The translations under genes were made by a program, and so were the position numbers. From Opimibacter sp041746735 (GTDB lineage: Bacteria > Bacteroidota > Bacteroidia > Chitinophagales > Saprospiraceae), in the NCBI GenBank assembly GCA_041746735.1, contig JBGTGP010000023.1, positions 1 to 64,000 on the forward strand: a stretch of 64,000 bases of DNA. The letters run 5' to 3'. This document shows, piece by piece, positions 51,883-61,100 of this stretch. Numbering within the stretch: position 1 is the stretch's first letter; each line of letters opens with the position of its first letter. The notes under the pieces were generated by a model. The model was not told the DNA's origin. It ran no database searches and saw only the letters and a program-made list of their open reading frames with translations.

Positions 51883-53247
51883 CTATCCTTCCGCCAGTGT
51901 ATTATGGATATCTGTTCTGGCGCCTTGTATAGCTGGTATCACGGCGGCCAACAGGCCGACAAGGAGGGCGCCGATGATGATCCAGATTTCTTGCGGGAGC
52001 CAGGTCAATCCGGTAAACTGATACTTATATCCTTTCTCCAGAATATTTCCTGCCAGATGCATGCCGGTATGCCCGAGAATCAATCCAAGGCCGAGGCCCA
52101 TCACCGCGATCCAGAGACCTTCAGCGGTGATCATGGCAAACAGCGTGCCTGGACCTGCACCACTGACCCGCATAAGTGCCATTTCATATCGCCTTTCCTT
52201 CAGGGATGAATAGAGCGATATAAAAATACTGACGGCTGCCACTATCGCGATGAGAATGGCTATATATCGCAAGGCTTCGGTACCGCTGCCCATCATCGAA
52301 TACAGCCGGTTGATCTCCAGCGCCGGAGAAGCTGCCATGAGCCCTGTGTTGACATTGATATTGCGGAGCATGTTGAGCGACTGGATATTAGTACGGCTCT
52401 TGAAGCTGACCAGTAAACTGGTGATCTCCTTGTCAGGTGTTGTTCTTAATTCGGCAACAATACTATCTGTCAGTGTCCGGATTTCATTGGTGTCGATTTC
52501 CACAACCGGCATCGTCGTATGCACATGTTTCCCCCCGCCATGATCATGGCCTGCGTGATCATGATCGCCATGGTCGTGATCTCCGTGATCATGATCATCG
52601 TGCTCTTCCGCCATCACATCATGATCATGCACTTTCCACACCGTCTGCGGCGTGCAGAGAATCAACTGATCCAGGACAGTGCCAGTCGGTTGGAGGATGC
52701 CCCGGACCCCAAATGGTGCTCCATGGTCGTGCACCAGGTCTTCATTTTCTTCCAGGCCATGTGTGGAATAAAATCTATCGCCCACATGGATATGCAGTTT
52801 GCGTGCCACTACGGACCCAACCACCACTTCGAAATCCTGTCGATAGATATCCCCTTCCACCCGGGTAGCGCCATACAATTCCAGAATCGACGGTGGTGCA
52901 CCGACGATCCGATAGGCTCCATAGCTGTCGCCTAGCGACAACGGTACTGACCGGGACAGGAGGGGATGTTTTGGATTTAAAAAAGGTGCTGCCTCCTCCA
53001 GCGAAATATTGCCGGTTGGCGCATCAATATGGTACATGCTGTTGAGAATGAGCTGTAGCGGACTGCCTTTTGCCCCTATGACCAGATCTATGCCTGCGAG
53101 ATTATTATCAAGTCCTTGCTTAAACTGATGATTGAAAAGGGTCAGCAAGGTGATGAGTCCGACACTCAGGGCAAAAAGGATTACACTCATCAGGGTGTTG
53201 AGAGGTTTGGCGAGAATATTTTTACGACTGAGGGTGAGTATATTCAT
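51883..53247 (-). CDS. FtsX/MacB-type ABC permease with a histidine-rich loop
   Basis: A 454-aa permease of the MacB/LolE type: one N-terminal helix (about 17-38), a large periplasmic domain (about 40-320) and three C-terminal helices with the FtsX core MALMRVSGAGPGTLFAMITAEG. Residues 208-243 form a loop of repeated HDHGDHDH units, about 17 His in 36 residues, able to bind Zn, Cu or Ni. The cognate ATPase gene lies upstream on the same strand. The family moves lipoproteins or drives periplasmic work; a metal-linked job is an inference. Confidence 0.9.
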   Translation of the reverse strand: MNILTLSRKNILAKPLNTLMSVILFALSVGLITLLTLFNHQFKQGLDNNLAGIDLVIGAKGSPLQLILNSMYHIDAPTGNISLEEAAPFLNPKHPLLSRSVPLSLGDSYGAYRIVGAPPSILELYGATRVEGDIYRQDFEVVVGSVVARKLHIHVGDRFYSTHGLEENEDLVHDHGAPFGVRGILQPTGTVLDQLILCTPQTVWKVHDHDVMAEEHDDHDHGDHDHGDHDHAGHDHGGGKHVHTTMPVVEIDTNEIRTLTDSIVAELRTTPDKEITSLLVSFKSRTNIQSLNMLRNINVNTGLMAASPALEINRLYSMMGSGTEALRYIAILIAIVAAVSIFISLYSSLKERRYEMALMRVSGAGPGTLFAMITAEGLWIAVMGLGLGLILGHTGMHLAGNILEKGYKYQFTGLTWLPQEIWIIIGALLVGLLAAVIPAIQGARTDIHNTLAEG

Positions 53248-53381
53248 GAGATGGAGGGTCTGGTATCAAAGATTAAAGGAAAATGGTATAGGTGACATGT
53301 GCTGTATCAGTTTTTCCGAAGAATGTAAAGCCAGAAACGCAGAAAAGAATGACAGGCCGATAAGGGTAGAAGACCGTCATG

Positions 53382-54014
53382 TTAATTCAGATAGATTTTT
53401 TTTACGATATCCTCTTTGATCCGGCTGTCGTGGGTGACGACGATGAGGTTGGCATGATGCTCCGAGGCGACCTGGAGCAGGAGGTCGATCATCTTCCTGC
53501 AGTTTAGATCATCCAGAGCAGAGGAAGGTTCATCCGCCAGGATGAGGCCAGGTTGATGCACCAGTGCCCGGGCGATCGCAAGCCGCTGTTGCTCGCCGAC
53601 GCTCATGGTGTGTGTTTTCTTGTTCTTCTTTGCTCCGATACCCAGTCGATCCAGCAGATGAAGGGCCTTGTTCCTGTCTGGTGGGATGCCGGACAGATTT
53701 TGTGTCAGCATCAGGTTTTCAAATCCGGTGAGCGATCGGATAAAGTGGGGTTTTTGAAAAATAATTCCAATCGATTTGCCCCTGAACCGGTCCAGGGCAT
53801 GGCCCCTCAGGGTATGCATAGCTGTGTCTGCTACAAAGATCTCCCCAGACACAGGCGATAAAATACCACCTAAAAGATGGAGCAAGGTGGTCTTGCCAGT
53901 TCCGGAAGGGCCCAGGATAAGTGCATGTTCCCCGGAAGAACATTCAACATCCGGAAATGTCATAGCCGGTTGACCTGTATATTGATACTGAAGCTGATGG
54001 GTACGAATATTCAT
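53382..54014 (-). CDS. ABC transporter ATPase, MacB/LolD type
   Basis: A 210-aa ATPase with Walker A GPSGTGKTT, a MacB-like Q-loop (GIIFQKPHF), signature MSVGEQQRLAIARAL and Walker B LILADEPSSALD followed by VVTHD. Length and the SVGEQQR signature match the LolD/MacB class that pairs with FtsX-type permeases. ATG 54014 is used; an upstream ATG at 54050 adds 12 residues. The permease gene follows after 134 nt and the ROK kinase gene precedes it by 42 nt. It powers the histidine-loop permease. Confidence 0.92.
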   Translation of the reverse strand: MNIRTHQLQYQYTGQPAMTFPDVECSSGEHALILGPSGTGKTTLLHLLGGILSPVSGEIFVADTAMHTLRGHALDRFRGKSIGIIFQKPHFIRSLTGFENLMLTQNLSGIPPDRNKALHLLDRLGIGAKKNKKTHTMSVGEQQRLAIARALVHQPGLILADEPSSALDDLNCRKMIDLLLQVASEHHANLIVVTHDSRIKEDIVKKIYLN

Positions 54015-54056
54015 AGTTGGGTAAAATACATCGGTCCGAACAAACAACAAGGGTTT

Positions 54057-54971
54057 TTACGGGATGTTTGAATGGAAGTTGTTTTTTGATACCAAAGCTG
54101 CTCCAAAGACGCCGGCACTGTCACCCAGCTCAGGCGGCACGACTGGTGTCGAAAAGTCCGGATGAAATACGTGCGCAGCAATAATCTTGCGCCCTTCGGT
54201 ATACAGCCATGGTATACGGCTCAGTCCTCCTCCCAGCACAATGACGTCCGGATCAAGCAGATTGATCACCTGCGCCAGACTTTTTCCAAAAAAATGCAAC
54301 AGGCGTTGCTTTACTTGTGCAGCCGCGGGATCCTTACGCTCCAAAATCGTTTCAAGCGGTAAATCCATCCCGGTTAATCTTGTATAATATCTGCTGAGGG
54401 CCGGGCCTGACAGGATCGTTTCTACGCATCCATGCCGTCCGCAATAACAATCCTCACCTTCATCGTCCAGCCACATATGACCCCATTCACCCGCAATGCC
54501 ATGATGCCCATGCAGACCCTTTCCATTCACGACTATACCACCTCCTACGCCGGTTCCCATGATGACTCCAAAGACCACACGGGCCTCCGGATACTGATGT
54601 GCGACCACTCCCATTTGGGTTTCGGCCAGGGCAAAACAATTGGCATCATTTGCGATCATTACAGGTATGCCCAGGATATCTTCCAGGTCTTTGACTAAAG
54701 GCTTACCGTTGAGACAAAGGGTGTTGCTGTTTTTGAGGGTGCCTGTGGCCGGATCTAACGTACCTGGTGTGCCTATACCAACAACTGACGCCTGATGTCC
54801 GGCATCAACCTCCAGGTGGCGTATCAGGTTGGCAATCCGGGTCAGGATATGCTGATATCCTCCACTGGCTTCTGTTGGAATGCGCTGTCTTACGACGATT
54901 GTCTCCGGCGAGAGGGAATGTAGGACTACTCCTTCAATTTTGGTGCCGCCGAGGTCGATGCCGTAATACAT
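54057..54971 (-). CDS. ROK-family sugar kinase
   Basis: A 304-aa ROK protein. N-terminal YYGIDLGGTKIEGVV binds phosphate; GIGTPGTLD, ANDANCFALAE (catalytic Asp) and VIMGTGVGGGIV follow. The zinc-binding signature GHMWLDDEGEDCYCGRHGCVE (His and three Cys) is intact. There is no DNA-binding domain, so it is a kinase rather than a repressor. Substrate could be glucose, fructose or N-acetylhexosamine. It is on the same strand as the ABC genes, but the pathway link is unclear. Confidence 0.92.
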   Translation of the reverse strand: MYYGIDLGGTKIEGVVLHSLSPETIVVRQRIPTEASGGYQHILTRIANLIRHLEVDAGHQASVVGIGTPGTLDPATGTLKNSNTLCLNGKPLVKDLEDILGIPVMIANDANCFALAETQMGVVAHQYPEARVVFGVIMGTGVGGGIVVNGKGLHGHHGIAGEWGHMWLDDEGEDCYCGRHGCVETILSGPALSRYYTRLTGMDLPLETILERKDPAAAQVKQRLLHFFGKSLAQVINLLDPDVIVLGGGLSRIPWLYTEGRKIIAAHVFHPDFSTPVVPPELGDSAGVFGAALVSKNNFHSNIP

Positions 54972-55049
54972 TTTAAAAAGGTAAAGGGTGAAGGGTAAAG
55001 GGTAAAGGCAATAATTGGAAGAATTTACCCAATAACATCCTGCTTCAGA
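54972..55049. repeat. Gap with GGTAAAG words
   Basis: 78 bp with tandem GGTAAAGG/GGTGAAGG words between the MBL and ROK genes, like those at 16738-16760. No gene. Confidence 0.5.
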
Positions 55050-55943
55050 TCAGTCTGTGAAACCGAGTTCGAGGAGGGCGGCATTTAGGCTGCGGGTGAT
55101 GCCATCCCCTGACCACTCTGGCGCGCCTGGAATGGTGGTAGCCGTCAGGATCTGTTCGCGTGAGCGGCCGAGGGTTATTTCACCGGCGACAAACTCGAGC
55201 AAGGCCGACAAATAGTCACCAAATGCAGCGAGATCATCTTTGGTGCCGGACGTAGGAAACCCATCCCGGGCATGGCCAAAGATGAAGATCGTATCATTAT
55301 CAAAAGCGGCTTGCATTTGTCGCAATATTTCTATCCAGTTTTCAATTGATGCGCCTGTACTTTTATCAATAAAAGGGAAGCGGCGGTTGAAGACCAGATC
55401 ACCGCAGTGCACTACATTGGCGTGCTGAAAGTGGATGATACTATCTCCATTGGTATGGGCCGGGCCCCAGAATTGTATATCGATGATCTCATCTCCCACG
55501 GATTGTTGCCAGCGGTCGCTGTAGGTGAGATCCGCAAAAAGCTGATCGGCTTCGGTATTGGCTATACGCGCGGCGGTCTGATGATTGTGAAGGCAGTTTT
55601 CATGCGCGAGTACGTGTTGGGCGATACCTTTAAACGCAATATTGCCGGACGTATGATCGCCGTGGTGATGGGTATTGATCAGATAATGTACGGGAGTGGA
55701 CTCCGTTTTTCGGAGCTCCCGGAGCAGATTGCCAGATTGTTCCTTCCATTGAGAATCAATCACGACCATACCCTCCGGCTGCACGAGCCAGCCAATGGTA
55801 CCACCTCTTTCATTAAAGATACCAACATTGCGTCGCAGTAATTTTATCTGATAGTCTGACGAAAACATAGTTTTGAACCATGACGGTATGCCAGACAGGG
55901 TCAGGGCAAGGCTTCCGGTTTGAATAAAAAATCTTCTCTGCAT
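55050..55943 (-). CDS. MBL-fold metallo-hydrolase (exported)
   Basis: A 297-aa metallo-beta-lactamase-fold hydrolase. The start MQRRFFIQTGSLALTLSG resembles a Tat or Sec signal with twin Arg. Zinc ligands are in NTHHHGDHTSG, with further His in the later GPAHTNGD and FGHARDG. The fold hydrolyses varied esters, lactams or phosphodiesters; without a closer match no substrate is given, and a resistance role should not be assumed. The ATG at 55943 is preferred to 55997 because it opens the signal peptide. Confidence 0.86.
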   Translation of the reverse strand: MQRRFFIQTGSLALTLSGIPSWFKTMFSSDYQIKLLRRNVGIFNERGGTIGWLVQPEGMVVIDSQWKEQSGNLLRELRKTESTPVHYLINTHHHGDHTSGNIAFKGIAQHVLAHENCLHNHQTAARIANTEADQLFADLTYSDRWQQSVGDEIIDIQFWGPAHTNGDSIIHFQHANVVHCGDLVFNRRFPFIDKSTGASIENWIEILRQMQAAFDNDTIFIFGHARDGFPTSGTKDDLAAFGDYLSALLEFVAGEITLGRSREQILTATTIPGAPEWSGDGITRSLNAALLELGFTD

Positions 55944-55979
55944 AGACGTATTGGGCTTTGTCAGGGGTGCATCACATAC

Positions 55980-55987
55980 CAAACTTA
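55980..55987 (-). promoter_or_regulatory. Candidate -7 box before the MBL gene
   Basis: Minus strand TAAGTTTG matches TAnnTTTG, about 37 nt before ATG 55943. Confidence 0.4.
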
Positions 55988-56129
55988 CATAATCCAAAAG
56001 AAAGGTCAGGATCTGAGATGGTTTGCTCTCACTTCTCCAGATGAAGCTTTCTCAGGGGCGGGCCACCTGCTTTCAGCAAGATTTGATTAAAATTTCGAGC
56101 CCGCCAGATTCAGTTCTTTCGAAAAGGAA

Positions 56130-56137
56130 TATCTTTG
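56130..56137 (+). promoter_or_regulatory. Candidate -7 box before the desaturase gene
   Basis: TATCTTTG matches TAnnTTTG, 31 nt before the ATG at 56169. Confidence 0.45.
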
Positions 56138-56168
56138 TCGTTCATAATTTAATTGCAACTAGCTTACT

Positions 56169-56909
56169 ATGTGGGTTTTAGCGTTTTTAGGGGCACATTG
56201 GTACCTCTCCTTATTCACTCAGTCCTTCTTTCATCACCGGTATGCTGCACACCGGATGTTTACGATGAAAAAAGGTTGGGAAAAATTTTTCTACGTGCTC
56301 TCCTTTTTGTTCCAGGGCTCTTCATACCTGAGTCCAAGGGCTTATGGCATCATGCACCGTATGCATCACGCGTATGCCGATACCGAGCTGGACCCACATT
56401 CTCCCAAATATGATGACAATCTTTTTAAAATGATGTGGCGTACGCGGAACAACTACTTGCATATCTTCGAACAATCAGTGGTGGTTGAACCTCGTTTTGT
56501 CAAAGATCTTCCGGAATGGAACTGGTTTGACCGCTTTGCATCGACGCCAATGATCCGGTTGGTATGGGTCGCCATCTATGTTGTCGTGTATATGGCTCTG
56601 GATGCACCTTGGTGGTTATTTCCGTTGATCTTAATACATGCCGTGATGGGACCTTTTCATGGTGTCATCATCAACTGGTTTGCGCACAGTATCGGGTATA
56701 TCAATTTCAAAATGAAAGACACATCCCGCAACCTGTTTCCGGTGGATCTGCTCATGCTGGGTGAGGGATTACATAACAATCACCACAAACATTCCGGACG
56801 TGCTAATTTTGGAATCAAGAAATATGAATTTGATCCGCTCTATCCAGTGATTCGATTTCTGGATTGGATCAAAGTCATTCGGCTCAAAAAGGCTGTAGCA
56901 GAGGAGTGA
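56169..56909 (+). CDS. Acyl-CoA/fatty-acid desaturase
   Basis: A 246-aa membrane di-iron desaturase that puts a double bond into acyl chains. The three histidine boxes are intact: HRYAAH (23-28), HRMHH (63-67) and HNNHH near the C terminus (in GEGLHNNHHKHSGRAN). Four hydrophobic segments flank them. It is shorter than animal SCDs but normal for Bacteroidota. It likely adjusts membrane fluidity. The convergent gene starts 17 nt after its stop. Confidence 0.92.
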   Translation: MWVLAFLGAHWYLSLFTQSFFHHRYAAHRMFTMKKGWEKFFYVLSFLFQGSSYLSPRAYGIMHRMHHAYADTELDPHSPKYDDNLFKMMWRTRNNYLHIFEQSVVVEPRFVKDLPEWNWFDRFASTPMIRLVWVAIYVVVYMALDAPWWLFPLILIHAVMGPFHGVIINWFAHSIGYINFKMKDTSRNLFPVDLLMLGEGLHNNHHKHSGRANFGIKKYEFDPLYPVIRFLDWIKVIRLKKAVAEE

Positions 56910-56926
56910 GTCTCTGGTCTGCGTGA

Positions 56927-57988
56927 TTATTCCTGCGTAAAGGAAGGTGGTGCTTTTCCCCGGGTGATCCAGCCGGGAATGGCGGAAAGCAGACTGGCCA
57001 TGACAAGAATGATGACCAGCAGTTTGAGATTTCCAAGGGATTGAAAGGCGACCACGAAAAAGATGAAGGCCAGATTGACCAAAAGGAGCACCGAGGTGGC
57101 CTGCATGTGGCTCAGTCCGGCATGGAGCAACAGGTGATGGATATGGCTTCGGTCCGGATGTAAGGGTGATTGTTTTTTAAAGATCCTCAGCACAAATACG
57201 CGTAGGGTATCAAATAACGGAAGAATCAGAATACCTACTGCGACAGCAGGTACAGCCGTAAACGCATAAGGAGACCCTTGTATTTCTGCATGAACTTCAA
57301 TAAACTCAATAACGAGAATAGCGGAGATAAGGCCGATCAGCATGGAGCCTGTATCTCCCATAAAGATTCGGGCCGGTGTGATATTATACTTTAGAAATGC
57401 AATTGTCGCTCCGGCAAGAGAAAAGGCAATGATCGCCAGGTCCGTCCGGTCAATGAGAAAAAACCATGTTCCCAGCGTGATCGATATAAGGGTAGCCAGA
57501 CTCCCCGTCAGTCCATTAATACCATCGATCAGATTGAATGCGTTGATGATGACCAGGATGGTAAACATCGACAACAGGATTGACAGGATCTCCGGTATTT
57601 CATACACACCAAAAATCCCATACATGCTGGTCAGTCTGACTTGTGCCTTAAACACCAGGATGAAGCATGCAAACACCTGGCCCATGAGCTTGCGATATGG
57701 TGAGATGGGCAAAATATCATCTTTGGCACCAATGAGGAAAATGATGATAAAAGAACAAAGGATATACTGAAGATCCCCGAACACATCGAAGGGAGTCCAC
57801 AGGATGATGCTGAAAATTACCCCGGCAAAAATGGCTACACCTCCCAGTGTGGGCACCGCTTCAGCATGTGACTTGCGATGGTCCGGCTCATCATACAGAT
57901 GCTTTACCCGTGCGATGTTGATGATGCTCGGAATGGCCATAAATACCAGCAAAAAGGCGGTGATAAAACTCAATATGATGTCGTACAT
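56927..57988 (-). CDS. WecA/MraY-family polyprenyl-phosphate sugar-1-P transferase
   Basis: A 353-aa membrane enzyme with about ten helices. It resembles WecA/TagO, which moves a sugar 1-phosphate (usually GlcNAc) from UDP to undecaprenyl phosphate, beginning O-antigen, teichoic or other surface glycans. Motifs: KSHAEAVPTLGGVAIF, LIGAKDD, NAFNLIDGINGLTG, FMGDTGS and HIHHLLLHAG (catalytic His loop). Peptidoglycan MraY is unlikely because the KxxKTPTMGG-type motif is absent. The cluster to which it contributes is not here. Confidence 0.92.
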   Translation of the reverse strand: MYDIILSFITAFLLVFMAIPSIINIARVKHLYDEPDHRKSHAEAVPTLGGVAIFAGVIFSIILWTPFDVFGDLQYILCSFIIIFLIGAKDDILPISPYRKLMGQVFACFILVFKAQVRLTSMYGIFGVYEIPEILSILLSMFTILVIINAFNLIDGINGLTGSLATLISITLGTWFFLIDRTDLAIIAFSLAGATIAFLKYNITPARIFMGDTGSMLIGLISAILVIEFIEVHAEIQGSPYAFTAVPAVAVGILILPLFDTLRVFVLRIFKKQSPLHPDRSHIHHLLLHAGLSHMQATSVLLLVNLAFIFFVVAFQSLGNLKLLVIILVMASLLSAIPGWITRGKAPPSFTQE

Positions 57989-58084
57989 ATCAGCATAAAG
58001 GTAAAGTTTAATTTTGCCAACTGATCACGGCTTCCTTTTCGCATATTCATATACGTGTTCAACTGACATTTTGGATAATGCATA

Positions 58085-58120
58085 CCAAAAAAGAAGCCCC
58101 GGAACCGACTCCGGGGCTTC
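58085..58120 (-). terminator. Intrinsic terminator of the giant repeat protein gene
   Basis: GAAGCCCCGGA pairs with TCCGGGGCTTC (58093-58120); on the minus strand the stem runs into T6. It lies 32 bp after the stop at 58152. Confidence 0.88.
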
Positions 58121-58151
58121 AGCAAAATGAAGTTTTTACCAAATTCTTTTA

Positions 58152-61100
58152 TTATTCCAGCCGGATCATTTTCTTGGTCGCGCTGTACGGACCGCTTTCG
58201 AGGCGATAGTAGAGTACGCCGTGAACCGGTGCATCTTTCTGGTGTAACTGTATCGATTGATGGCCTGCACTGAATTCCTCTTCGATGATCCGGATCGTTT
58301 TTCCCGTCAGATCAAAGAGTGTCAGCTTGACCATTCCGGCCTCCGGCAAGTTGAAACCAATGGCAGTTGTACCCGTCCATGGATTAGGTTCATTCTGGTA
58401 CAGGGCAAAGTCGGTGACAAGCGTCTGTTTTGGCATACGCAGATGCAGATCGAGGATCTCATCTTCATACGTATATGCTTCAGGATTGATGATGAGATCT
58501 GACCACCGGATCATATCCAGTATTCGACCCGACGTCGTGGAGGCAAATCTGAGTGTAAAACTCAACTTTCCCTTGTGCTCCATACCCTGATAATTCTCAT
58601 CATGCCAACTCAGTGCAATCATACCCTGCTGTGTCGCACCGATATGTTGACTGCCGATAGAGAGTTCATCGCTCAGAACCTCCTGATAGAGCAGGCCATG
58701 CGTTTCAAGTGTTCCCTGGAATCCAGCTACTTTGTGCGGGAAAGTCAGGATAATCTCTACCGTTTTGCCGGCTTCGACCCATTCTGGTGCATCGACATCG
58801 ACGGTAATGATTCTTCTACCATCCCTCGGCAATAGTTGGGTGGCGTTGGCCTGAACAGAATGATTGACATCACCGATCTTCACTCCGACAAAATCCAGAC
58901 CTGAAACCGACGTTCCGTTGTATTGAATATCGATGGCTTCCTGCATGGGCCAGGGATGGTGCGAGTTGGCAAAATTGTAGTTCTTATCCACGAATCTCCA
59001 ACTGTCATTATGCGGATAGTGGCTATAAATCCCCAGGATCAGTTTACGGATCTCTACCAGGTCAATGGCGCTTACCTGCTGACTATTGTTGGCATCGGCG
59101 GCAATGTACTGGTAGGGTGATGTAAAGGGCTCAATGCCCAGCAAATGCTTTTGAATACGTACCAGGTCAAGTGTGCTCACACCATTCCGGGGTTGATCCA
59201 GACGTTTGGGCTCAATCGTATAGCGCTGATCATCGACCGGAGGCACGACGAGCAGATACTTACCATTGTCCGCTGTGGTCATGGCATACTTCGGCTCATT
59301 GTCCTTGTAGAGAGTTACCTTGACCAGCTCGACCGGATGATCTTTTTCGGTCAGGACTGTACCTTCATACACGACGCTGCCGGAATGATCACAGTTGCCT
59401 GTATTGTCTGTAAATACGATTGTAGTCGTACAGAAATCTTTATTACGTTCGCCCCAACTGATCACACTGTTACAGTTGTCATCTGTGCCACCATCTGCTA
59501 CCCAGATCAGGATACTCACTTCCACACCGAATGCGGGTATGTTGGTGGAATTAAAGGTCCGGCTGGGCTCGTAAGCATCACCACTGAAGCTGTACAATAG
59601 CTGTGAAGCCGGTGTACAATCGTCAAAGCTCGAGGCGTTAAAATCTTTTGCCCAAAGGGTGACCTCACATCCGATCGGCATGACCACGGTGCTGAGCCCT
59701 TGGATACAAACCGGGCTGGGTTGTTTGCAGTCTTCCAGACGGAAGAGGTACTCACAATACGCCCAATTGCCACAGCCATCTTCCACACTCCAGAGGATCC
59801 GGTGATAATCACCGCACCAGGGACTGTTGTAGGGAAGACCATTTCTTCGTATGTCCTGTATGGCACTTTCTTCTGTATCAAAGATGAGTTCCACTTCATT
59901 ATTGGCATTCACATTGGCCAGCGTTCTGGGTTTGACCTGAATAAAAGCAGATCCGTTGAACGGATAGATTTTTACATCATAGGCTACCTGTTTGTTGCAG
60001 GTCTCCCGCAGACGTTGTTTGAGCGTTACATGTACACTGCAACTGCTGGCGTTTGGATCGTTTTCACCCAGGAAGGCTTGATTGGTGGCCGGCAGTCTGA
60101 CACCTTCATCAGCTACGCATAAGACTACAGGGCTCTGAGGGCAGGCGAGGAATACAGGAGCTTGCTGATCGTTTACTTTGATTACCTGCGTATAGCTCCA
60201 AAGACCGTAACCGGTTGATGGATTGTATTGACACCAGTCGATGATCTTCCAGTCCCGAAGGATTTTGTAGCATGCACCTTCCGCGAATTCAAATCGGGTA
60301 TCTTCATAGGTAACCCCGATCAGACTGCAGGCATCTGAAAAGATTTGTGGCTCGCCGGTATTGTTGAGATCATCCGGGCAGGTGGTGATATGCACATCAC
60401 ATGGCCAGCGGACTCCATCGTTCGGATCTGAGTTATTGCAGGAATTGTCTGAGATATAGAAGGGTGTAAAGTCGACCACCCAGATGCGTTGGATACATAC
60501 GCCTGGACTCACGCCGGATTGGTTGTCTCTGGCGGTAAACCGGCGTTCGATCAGTTTGATTGCTCCTGGTGGGGGATTGCCTGGCAGATGATCACCTGAG
60601 CAATCATCATAGATCGTGACGCGAACTTCGAGATCGACAAAACAATTATCATCGGCCCAGCCGTCATACCCCCACAAACGTGGCTGCTGATAATGGGTAT
60701 TGCCGGGGTCGTTGATAATGACCGGCTGACGCACGGATTCATCGTCATTGTAATATAAAGCGTCAAACATATTGCCGAAATACGCGCTGAGCGGATCTTC
60801 GTCCAGATTACCGTTGCGATTACCAGTAATATCCCTGTAGACCCCTTCGATCGCCGGAAACCAGTAATTGCAACTCACCTGGATATCTGGCGGGCATATA
60901 ATAAAGGCGCCGATTTTATCTTGAACTTCCACTTCGACCATGCAGTAATTCTTATTGCCTGCAGCATCCGTGATTTCCAGCTCGACCATAATGGGTGCTG
61001 AACGCGAACCTGATCGTGGTACATCGCAGCAGGCAAAAGGAACACAGGGCTTTAAAGAAGTCCCGAGATCACTTGCATCTACAAAGCCGTTAGGATGGTC

